The notes below the pieces were generated by a model. The model had not been told where the DNA came from and ran no database searches. It worked only from the letters and a program-made list of their open reading frames with translations. Position numbers and translations under genes: made by a program. Of a stretch of 64,000 nt of DNA, positions 9,233 through 17,635 are shown in pieces (position 1 is the first letter of the stretch; the number at the start of each line of letters is the position of its first letter). Origin of the DNA: Saitoella complicata NRRL Y-17804 (lineage: Eukaryota > Ascomycota > Saitoellomycetes > Saitoellales > Saitoellaceae); NCBI RefSeq assembly GCF_001661265.1, contig NW_017567009.1, positions 62,001 through 126,000 of the forward strand. Reading direction: 5' to 3'.

Positions 9233-10057
9233 TTAAGCAACTGGGTTGATGGTGTGGTTGTTGGGCGCGAGATCAGGGCCTCCGGACGCCTGTCCGTTGG
9301 ACCACCCGTTGCTCTGCTGCTCCTGCATGGCCATGACAGCAGAGGGGTGTCTCTTCAAGTAGCTGTTTGAGGTCTTGACGGCGGGTCTCAAGTCGTACAC
9401 CAAGGTCCAGACATAGGCGTCGAACAAGAACGCAATGATCCACTCGCATACAGCAGCGGCAGACTCGTGGTTCTTGTTCATCAACACACCCATCGCGATG
9501 GCGAGGGCGACGGCGAAGATGACAATGAGGATCTTGACGGCGTAGGAGAACATGAGGCGGCGGGTGTCGGGGTAACCCTTGCGGAGGAATCGGAATTCGC
9601 AAGTGGTGAAGATTGCCGAAAGCGCAATGAAGATGATGAACACAACCGTCAAACGCCAGTGAACACTAGAATGGTTGAACGCATCCCAAATACTCAAGCA
9701 AATCAAGGCAGCAGCACCGACAAGCGCGCATACAATCGCGCAGACACTCAAAACCTTCTCCGTAGTGCGCCTATTAGGCGTGAGACGCGACCGATGCCTC
9801 AACCACCTCTCCGCAATCAACGCCGCCACAAAGAATGGACCGGTCACCGAGGTTCCGGCTATAAATAGTGGTTTGATATGTGCTCCTACATCGGAGATAT
9901 ACACGATTCCACCCTCGTCTGATTGGTATCGTGGCGTGCCTTCTGCGCCCCAGATGATGAGCATGGCGAGGAGGACACCGAACCAAGTTGCGGCGGAGAC
10001 GACGGGAAGCCAACAGGCCTCAATTCCTCTTCCAATTGCCGACCCAGCTCGCCGACG
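9233..10057 (-). CDS. Frag1/DRAM/Sfk1-family membrane protein (5' end unresolved)
   Basis: About 245-275 residues with six predicted membrane helices. Family landmarks are CWLPVVSAATWFGVLLAM for the first helix, IVYISDVGAHIKPLFIAG for the conserved loop, and the CEFRFLRKGYPDTRR segment; the C-terminus is a polar tail. Yeast Sfk1 helps regulate plasma-membrane phosphoinositides and lipid asymmetry. The first methionine in frame is at 9964, but it lies inside the first helix, and good family-like sequence continues upstream to the stop at 10058-10060 without any ATG. A short first exon spliced to an acceptor somewhere between about 10057 and 10024 is therefore likely; I could not locate it with confidence, so the outer boundary is the limit of the open frame. 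Confidence 0.75.
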   Translation of the reverse strand, partial: RRRAGSAIGRGIEACWLPVVSAATWFGVLLAMLIIWGAEGTPRYQSDEGGIVYISDVGAHIKPLFIAGTSVTGPFFVAALIAERWLRHRSRLTPNRRTTEKVLSVCAIVCALVGAAALICLSIWDAFNHSSVHWRLTVVFIIFIALSAIFTTCEFRFLRKGYPDTRRLMFSYAVKILIVIFAVALAIAMGVLMNKNHESAAAVCEWIIAFLFDAYVWTLVYDLRPAVKTSNSYLKRHPSAVMAMQEQQSNGWSNGQASGGPDLAPNNHTINPVA

Positions 10058-10111
10058 TCATCTCCTTTGCGCGCCCCCGGAGCGACGTAGCCGTGCATGA
10101 TCCAAACTTTA

Positions 10112-10127
10112 CCCCCCCCCCCCCCCC
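10112..10127. repeat. C16 homopolymer
   Basis: Sixteen consecutive C (G on the minus strand) lie between the Frag1-like gene and the divergent trehalose gene. A tract of this length is prone to length variation and sequencing error, relevant because the first exon of the Frag1-like gene should lie near or beyond it. Confidence 0.9.
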
Positions 10128-10239
10128 TAAAACTGCTGCATTCACCCCCCATCAGCAACCAACCCGCTGTTGCTCCCTTCCATCCCATAGCTCCTATGTC
10201 AAGATTCCTCGGCTACGCACGTCCTTGTTGAATGCCCTT

Positions 10240-10309
10240 GTTGAAAGAGCATCTATAATTCCCATACACGTCCCGTTGAAAGTGCATCTGTGATTCCCAT
10301 ACACGTCCC
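10240..10309. repeat. Tandem duplication of a 35-bp unit
   Basis: Two adjacent 35-bp copies, 10240-10274 and 10275-10309, differ at three positions and share the block attcccatacacgtccc. They sit about 215-285 bp upstream of the trehalose gene start. The rest of 10058-10523 is the shared divergent promoter region; nothing else was recognised. Confidence 0.85.
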
Positions 10310-10523
10310 CCGAGTAGGCCAGCTTACACGCGCCACCTGATCACAGTGACATGCGGCGCCGGCCTCTGCAAGCTCCCAGCGTTCGTGCAGCTGCAGTCAC
10401 AAGCGAGCAACTTACACGCTCAGAACTTTCGAGACACCAACACACCATTGTCGATACCCAAAGCTGGCTTCCTTTGATTCACGCAGGAAATCTCATTCAA
10501 GAAAGTTTGTCCAATCACCAAAC

Positions 10524-13271
10524 ATGACAACTTTCGTGGCCTCTCTGTTCTTGCCTCGTATGTGGAAATCGCTTGAGCGGAATACCCCGGATGTATGTTA
10601 ACGCATCGAAATAGATACGATTTCGTTTGATCTGAATGATGCGAAGGGAGAGGACAATTCGCTGCCTACTCCGGCCAACTCCTTGCCAGTTCCGAACCTG
10701 TTGGTGACTTTGGGATCTGCCGTTCCATCGCCTCCAGCAACACCTGGTGTTGATGCTCCAACAACGGAGTTCTTCTTCCCTAGTATTGGTGCTACCTTAA
10801 CGCCCGCACAGAGTGCGAACCCACCTTCTGAAGGAGGCCGACCTGGAATGAAACGTATGCTCACTCAACCTCGTTCCCGGGCTTCCTCCCCTCCTCCTCC
10901 AAATATTGCGCTGGGCAAGGCTGCAACCTTAGAAGGCATTCCGAAGCCCTTTACCCACCAGATGAGGCGTCGTCGTCAGTCTTCAGTAGACGAAACTACT
11001 CTCTTCGCCACCGCGAACTGGACGGTTGAGCCTTCTGATCTCGGCAACGGTGGGCTGAAGAACGCTATCCGCGCCGGCGAGGAAGAGGGCAAACTCTCAA
11101 ATCGCGTCTGGGTTGGAACTCTGGGCATGCCTACTGACGCTCTACAGGAAGAGACCAAGAAGAGTGTTGAGGTGCTCATGCAGAAGAACCAGGGTTGTCT
11201 TCCCGTATGGGTGAAGGACAGTGATTTCGAGGGCACTTATGACCATTTCTGCAAGCAGATTATTTGGCCGATGTTTCACTACCAGATCCCTGATGAGCCT
11301 AAGAGCAAGGTTTATGAGGATCAGTCTTGGAAGCACTACGTTGCCCTCAACCAGGCGTTCGCTGATGCTATTATCGCTCAGTACAAGAAGGGTGACACTA
11401 TCTGGGTGAACGACTACCATCTTTTGCTGGTTCCGGGAATGATCCGCAAGGCTATCCCTGATGCCATCATCGGCTTCTTCTTGCACGTGTCTTTCCCATC
11501 CTCCGAGGTCTTCAGGTGTTTCGCTGTTCGTGAGCAGTTGCTTCGGGGTATGCTCGGATGCACGGTCATTGCTTTCCAGACTAGTGAGTATGCTCGTCAC
11601 TTCTTGCAGACCTGCTCTCGTTTGCTCCGTTTGGAAGCTTCTTCGGAGGGCGTTTACCTGGACGACAGGTTTGTCTCGGTCAAGAGCGTGCCCCTTGGTA
11701 TCGACCCCGGAGCACTCCAGATGAAACGCGAGGAGAAGGAAGTTCAGGACTGGGTTAAGCTTCTTAGAGAGCGCTACGAGGGTAAGCGCATCTTGGTCGG
11801 TAGGGACAAGTTCGACCACGTCCGTGGTGTCAAGCAGAAGTTGTTGGCCTACGAGATGTTCTTGGCGAACTACCCCGAGTTCAGGGACAACACTGTTCTC
11901 ATCCAGGTGGCCACCTCGACGACCGAGAACCGTGATTTGCAGACGCAGGTTACGGATATTGTTACGAGAATCAACTCTACTTACGCCAACCTGACGCACA
12001 CGCCAGTTATCTTCTTGCACCAAGATATCACGTTCTCGCAGTACTTGGCGATGTTGACGATCGCTGATGCCTTGATCGTTACTTCATTGAGGGAAGGAAT
12101 GAACTTGACGTGTCATGAGTACGTCTTCTGCCAGAGCCAGACGAAGCACCCCTTGGTACTGTCCGAGTTCACTGGATCCGCAGATGGATTCGGTAAGGAC
12201 GCAGCGATCTTATGTAACCCATGGGACTACAAGGGTACTGCGAAGGCCATCCACAATGCGTTGACGATGTCGAAGGAGGAGATGGAGTGCAGATGGGAGA
12301 AGTTGAACGAGTGGGTGCTCACGCATACTGCTGTCGGATGGGTCGCTACTTTCCGCAAGCACCTCGAGGCTGCCTACGTCGAGGCTACCAGCAGTGGCGC
12401 ATCTTCCATCCCTCGTCTTTTGATCGAGCCTCATATCAAGAGATACCACCAGTCCAGGAATGGTAGGTTCTTCTTCGTCGATTATGAGGGAACTACCGGA
12501 ACCTGGGGTGACCCGCGTAACAGCGTCATCACTTCACCTCAAGTCTTGATTGACGCGCTGAATGAGCTCGTTGCGGATCCGTTGAATGTGGTGTACCTCA
12601 CTTCTGCGCATGGTCCGGAGGATCTTGAGGCGTTGATGAGGCGTGTGCCCAAGTTGGGATTGGTCGCCGAGAATGGATGCTACGTCCGTCCTTTTGGTCG
12701 TGCTTTGAGCACACCTGAAGCGGAGCGTCTTCACCCTAAGCCAGGACAGGACCACAAGGACTGGGTGCGCTTGGCGAAGGAGGATGACTTTGCCTGGCAC
12801 GGAGCTGTGAAGCAGATCTTTGAGTACTACGCCGAGCGTACTCCCGGTGCCCGCGTCACCGAGAAGAACTCTGGCTTCATCTTTGACTACTCGAATGCTG
12901 AGGACAACTCGCTTGCTGCTCGCCAAGCTGGTGAAATCATCAACCATGTCAACGATGCTTGTGCCGGACAAACCGTCCATGCGGTTCCCGGCGAGGGCGT
13001 CGTTGTCGCCGAACCCACCACGGTCTCCAAGGCTAAGGCCGCCGAGTATTGCTGGTCATTGCTCGACGGACGCAAGATGGACTTCTTGTGTGTTGCCGGA
13101 GACGACAGGACTGACGAGGACGTCTTCCGCTGGGCCAACGAGCTCGAGAAGACTGGCGCGGTTGAAAGTGTCTTGAGCGTTAGTATCGGAGAGAGGAGTA
13201 CGCAGGCCAGGAGCTGGGTTCCTGGAACGAATGGAATGGTTAGCTCACTGGAGAGCTTGTTGAGCGGATAA
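10524..13271 (+). CDS. Trehalose-6-phosphate synthase complex subunit, Tps3/Tsl1-like (GT20 + TPP domains)
   Basis: Exons 10524-10557 and 10615-13271 (57-nt intron); 896 residues. The first exon encodes MTTFVASLFLP, which splices to HTISFDLND, the usual N-terminus of large Tps proteins. A GT20 synthase domain (roughly residues 155-620, with WVNDYHLLLVP and PLGIDPGAL) is followed by a HAD trehalose-phosphatase domain (from about 630, ending with VAGDDRTDEDVF). Several catalytic positions are altered: the UDP-glucose loop reads GRDKFDHVRG rather than the Tps1-like DRLDY.KG, and HAD motif I reads DYEGT instead of D-x-D-x-T. This matches the non-catalytic regulatory subunits Tps3/Tsl1 better than Tps1 or Tps2. 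It should stabilise and regulate the cytosolic complex that makes trehalose during stress. An active phosphatase is the less likely alternative. Confidence 0.85.
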
Positions 13272-14075
13272 AATAGGCATGAAATCCACGATTGCGAATA
13301 TAGGTTATGATGAGGATGAGAACCGGGATACCTGGCATTATTATCTGATAGCACTTAATTATAGACTTTCCACGCTTCGACCCTAACCCTATGGGGCAGC
13401 CTCACGTGCACGCAAAACTTTTAAAGCGGGCAGTCAGGATCGAAGCTGCTTCACCTCAACCATGGCCTTCATGCCGGTCGAATAGACTCCTAGACGTCGC
13501 TACTCCTAATTGCTTCGGCAAGGTGGACGGGACACAGGGAGTAAACAACGGACGGTCATATTTCTATGGGAGCTTAACAGGTCAACTACGAACACACCGC
13601 TCTCTCATCACGGAGGAGTCAACTAGGCTCTGAAGCCATGGGATTGGTGTTGTATATGTACCGACATCTTCGTGTTTTAAACGCAATAATAAAATGCTAT
13701 TTGTAATACGACTCACTTACAGCAGGTCTTATCTAATCTCGCTGTCGTATGAACGTAGACCGCAGCGCAGCGCAGTTGGCACCCGCACGCAAAACACTCC
13801 TCGCGCATCCCACATCCCTCCTCCAACGCGGACAGGGTGATATCAGAATTACGGAGAGCAACGGAACGTAGCATTACGAAACGCTCTGACAACCTTACGC
13901 ACTCGACTGTCGATCTGCCGAACGCTCACCGAGGCTTCCGATTGGCACAAGGCACATAGCCGTGCCGCCGTGCCGCCGATCAGCCGCTTCTATCGCTATA
14001 TCTGGTGACTCAAGCCCGCTTTCCGACAAGGAACACCACGACTGCAACTGTCTTTAACCAAACTCAACACTGTTG
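13272..14075. other. Intergenic: Tps3-like 3' flank and ATG1 promoter
   Basis: No gene recognised. It contains a short GCGCA-type repeat near 13760 and a pyrimidine-rich, ATG-poor leader before 14076. A ccctaaccctat string at 13381 is too short to be telomeric. Confidence 0.5.
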
Positions 14076-16544
14076 ATGTCTTCGTCATCATCAAGCAAGA
14101 GAGAGCGTGAAGTAGGAGGGTATCGCATCGGTAACGAGATTGGTCGCGGTTCATTTGCGACGGTTTACAAAGGTTACCGCATTAAGGACCGCGAACCCGT
14201 CGCCATCAAATCAGTCTTACGATCAAAGCTTACGAAGAAGTTGCTGGAGAACCTCGATTCTGAAATCGCAATCCTCAAGAGCCTGGGGCACCCACACATC
14301 GTCGCCCTCATCGCCTGCTTCAACCACCAGCCATCACCAACACCGCAATATGACCTTTCATCATCACCAAGCCCAGCCAACTTTGAGGCCGGAGGATCAT
14401 CGACAAGCAAATATATCCACCTCATCATGGAGTTCTGCGCGCTGGGCGACCTGAGTTTCTTTATCAAGAAGCGTGAACATTGGAAGGAGATACCAGAGAT
14501 TCGCCACCTTAGCACGCGTTACCCATACCCACCGGCCGGTGGCCTGAATGAATACGTTGTTAAGCATTTCCTGCGGCAACTGTCATCCGCGCTTGCTTTC
14601 CTCCGCGAGAGGAACCTCATTCACAGAGATGTTAAGCCGCAAAACTTGCTGCTCCAGCCGCCACCGAACCCTAATGCGCCTGCATTCTGCAGCAGCGGAG
14701 AGGACCTGCCGGTATTGAAGATTGCTGATTTCGGTTTTGCAAGGAGTCTGCCAGGTGGAGGACTGGCTGAGACTTTGTGTGGAAGTCCATTGTATATGGC
14801 ACCAGAGATCCTGAGGTACGAGAAGTATGACGCCAAGGCAGACCTTTGGTCCGTAGGTGCTGTCCTGTTTGAGACATTGACGGGCCGTCCTCCGTTCCGT
14901 GCGCAGAATCACGTCGAGTTGCTTCGCAGAATCGAACGTGCAGGGTCGGCAGGTGTGAGATGGCCGGAAGAGGCGTTGTCCAATGTCAGTGGCGAGATGA
15001 GGGAGTTCGTAGGGAGATTGTTGAAGAAGGAACCTGGGGAGCGTATGGATTTTGGAGAGTTTTTTGGGTGGGTTGATGGAATGGAGGGTGTCGGTGGACA
15101 AGCATTGGAAGTTGTCGCAAAGTCCAGGACGGGTGAGTTGATGGTGGGCACGACTACATTACCTACGGAGGGAACGAGTCCCAGTCCAGCATTCATCACG
15201 GATTATATCTCGTCAACACCAAGGCAGCCGGCACCGCCTATGGTTCCTTCATCTATACCTACGCGACCCCCGCTGGGTCATCATGCAACAACGACTAATG
15301 CTCATCAGCCACCTACGGGTTACTTCACCCGGAGGATGTCAACACCCAGTCATACTGCACGTCCTGCTCTCACGCACGACACCTTCCAAACACCATCCGC
15401 AGCGACAGCTTTGGAGCGTCGTCCCTCTCAGCGGGCTCATGCGGGCACGCAGGTCGTCACTACCATTGACGAGGATGAGAGGGATTATGTCATGGTTGAG
15501 AAGCGGTCTGTGGAAGTAAATGCCCTGGCGGATGAGCTTGCGAGACCGAGAACGCAGCCGCCTGTCAGTCGTCGTTCATCTGGCTCTTTGGCTAGGGGTA
15601 TCAGTGCGACGGGTGGTTATTCACCCCGTTCTACCAGCGCGTTTGGTACGTCGCCCGGTTCGGCGCTCGCGAAGGCCATTTCGCTTGCGAGTATGCGTTT
15701 GTTGGGTTCGGGAAAGTCTCCTCCCGTGGCTCAATGGCTGGCGAAGGGAAAGAAAGTAATGCCTTGGATGAGTAGTCCTCACTACAACCACGTAGTGGGA
15801 TTCGAGACTGGAACCGAGGACGATGCGCAGGTCGTGAAGCAGCTTGGTGAGATCTGCAGCCGTGCCGAAGTCGTGTATGAGTTTGCGGAGGTTAAGCTGT
15901 CGCAGTTGATACCACCTACACCAGTTGGTGCTGGCGGAGCTGATCCTTCGCCGTTGACACCGGAAGCGACTGCGACACTCGCCGAGGAAGCGTTGGTGTT
16001 GTACGTGAAGATTTTAGGTCTTCTTCAGCACGGGATGGAGATTGTCGGCGCTTACTGGTCCAGTGCTAGACATGGTATTGCCGCCAGTCCCGACTTGAAT
16101 ACTGCCGTGCAATGGATCCGTGATAGGTTCAACGAGTGCTTAGAGAAGGCAGAGTATGCCAGAGGCAAACTTGGCAGTGCCGTGGGTGAGAGTGGACCTA
16201 CCCCGAGCTCCGCAACTATGGAGGTGATCACTGCCGAGAAGCTTCTATACAACCGTGCTTTGGACATGAGTCGTCAAGCAGCGATCAACGAGCTCGTAGG
16301 GGATGACCTTCTCCAATGCGAGAGTTCATATGAGGTCGCGATCACGATGTTGGAAGCGATTTTGGATAACGAGGGTTCGTCTGAGGGAGAAGAACCGGCT
16401 ATGGACGAAGAAGATCGCAAGACGGTTGAGAAGTTTGTGAAGGCTATGCGCGACAGACTTGGGCGTTTGAGGCACAAGCTTGATTCATTGAAGGTTGAGG
16501 CTTTGAGGAGTGGGCCGTCAGGACCCGTTGCTCACCCGGTGTAG
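14076..16544 (+). CDS. ATG1: Atg1 autophagy-initiating serine/threonine kinase
   Basis: Single exon, 822 residues, close to the usual 800-1000 for fungal Atg1. The kinase domain spans about residues 14-320: glycine loop IGRGSFATVYKG, catalytic loop LIHRDVKPQNLLL, DFG within IADFGFARSL, and the Atg1-typical activation segment LCGSPLYMAPEIL. Two insertions, one near SSSPSPANFEAGGS and one with the RYPYPPAGG motif, are characteristic of Atg1 rather than other kinases. A Ser/Pro/Thr-rich linker (about 340-540) leads to the C-terminal tandem MIT-like helices that bind Atg13 (VVKQLGEICSRAEVVYEFAE onward). It acts at the phagophore assembly site under TOR control. The frame opens at a TTG one codon earlier; ATG 14076 is taken as the start. 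Confidence 0.96.
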   Translation: MSSSSSSKREREVGGYRIGNEIGRGSFATVYKGYRIKDREPVAIKSVLRSKLTKKLLENLDSEIAILKSLGHPHIVALIACFNHQPSPTPQYDLSSSPSPANFEAGGSSTSKYIHLIMEFCALGDLSFFIKKREHWKEIPEIRHLSTRYPYPPAGGLNEYVVKHFLRQLSSALAFLRERNLIHRDVKPQNLLLQPPPNPNAPAFCSSGEDLPVLKIADFGFARSLPGGGLAETLCGSPLYMAPEILRYEKYDAKADLWSVGAVLFETLTGRPPFRAQNHVELLRRIERAGSAGVRWPEEALSNVSGEMREFVGRLLKKEPGERMDFGEFFGWVDGMEGVGGQALEVVAKSRTGELMVGTTTLPTEGTSPSPAFITDYISSTPRQPAPPMVPSSIPTRPPLGHHATTTNAHQPPTGYFTRRMSTPSHTARPALTHDTFQTPSAATALERRPSQRAHAGTQVVTTIDEDERDYVMVEKRSVEVNALADELARPRTQPPVSRRSSGSLARGISATGGYSPRSTSAFGTSPGSALAKAISLASMRLLGSGKSPPVAQWLAKGKKVMPWMSSPHYNHVVGFETGTEDDAQVVKQLGEICSRAEVVYEFAEVKLSQLIPPTPVGAGGADPSPLTPEATATLAEEALVLYVKILGLLQHGMEIVGAYWSSARHGIAASPDLNTAVQWIRDRFNECLEKAEYARGKLGSAVGESGPTPSSATMEVITAEKLLYNRALDMSRQAAINELVGDDLLQCESSYEVAITMLEAILDNEGSSEGEEPAMDEEDRKTVEKFVKAMRDRLGRLRHKLDSLKVEALRSGPSGPVAHPV

Positions 16545-17635
16545 TTGCGGGTGGTCCTGGAGAGGTAAGAGATACAGTATACTTCGGCTGTGAACGTATT
16601 GGGATGCGATGACATGAAGCTCTTTATGACATTTACTTGGTTTGCGGGCCCTTCTTGGGATGGCCGTGCTTATGGTTTGATTGCTGGTTGGTTTGGAGTT
16701 TCTTCACTTGGCTTGGGGGTTTGCACGGGTTCATCGTTACTGGGACAAGGATTTGGGGTCTTTTGCTCGCTTCAATGCAGATTTATTTGTGCAATCGAAA
16801 TATGTATTCATCTTCCGTAAGGGAATGTAGATCAGTGATTAAGTCCTGCAAACTCCGTGGTTTTTCCGGTGAGTCAGGGTGGAGTAGTTCTTAATTGATC
16901 TCCCAATCGTCAAGAAGCGAACGAGCCACCATTAGAAATCAACATGTTCGAAACAAGTGATCAGATCGATGGTCCGTTGTATTGTCAAGGCATGGGGAAA
17001 GTGAAGCGGAGTATACGCGACAGGGCAGTCCGGAGGTTCCACAGAACCCGTACCAATCCGTTACACATACTCTGCTTCAATAGAGGAGACTGGCACTGCG
17101 TCCTCTCCATTATCGAGTCCAGTCCGATGAAGCCCCAGTTGGGGGTGTCGGTACAAACTCGCACTCGGCGGAGTTGGGACGAAATTTTATATCGCGGCCG
17201 GCTTGAGGGGGCTTAGCGTGCGACCGGCTGTGTGGCTGGAGAAGGCCGAGGTAGTAGCGGGAGCTCCGAGATTTATTTTGGTGCACGGAAGGAACAACAG
17301 TAACAGCTTGACGTAGAATATGGAACACGGTGAAGCTTGGGTTTGCTACGCCGGGGTGAACGACCGACGAAGTCATCTCAAGCATCGCCGTTATCCTGCG
17401 TTTGAAATGATGATCAAAAGAGTTCTGCAATTCCAAGCGAGTTCTCTCGGTGCTTCCGGGTGCCAGAGATGGACAAGCAATGCGGATTACTCTATACATT
17501 ACACTTACTTCTGATCAAACGCATTCAACATCAACATTCAACGTCAAGTTTACTGTCAGAGATGAGTCCTTTGTTATGGATGCAATAGTTAGGGAATCAA
17601 TTAGTAATGTTATTTTCCTGCTGATGTGTCTAACT
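16545..17635. other. Convergent 3' region between ATG1 and the ABCF gene
   Basis: 1.09 kb holding the 3' flanks of two converging genes. Open frames here (for example 16944-17216 plus, 17110-17499 minus) show no recognisable protein features and overlap one another, so none is called. Confidence 0.5.

Noticed and set aside
11142-12023. 293-codon antisense frame across the trehalose subunit gene
   Set aside because: Lies wholly opposite a conserved coding region; explained by codon bias of the real gene.
13381-13392. Telomere-like ccctaaccctat string
   Set aside because: Fewer than two full repeats; expected by chance in 64 kb.
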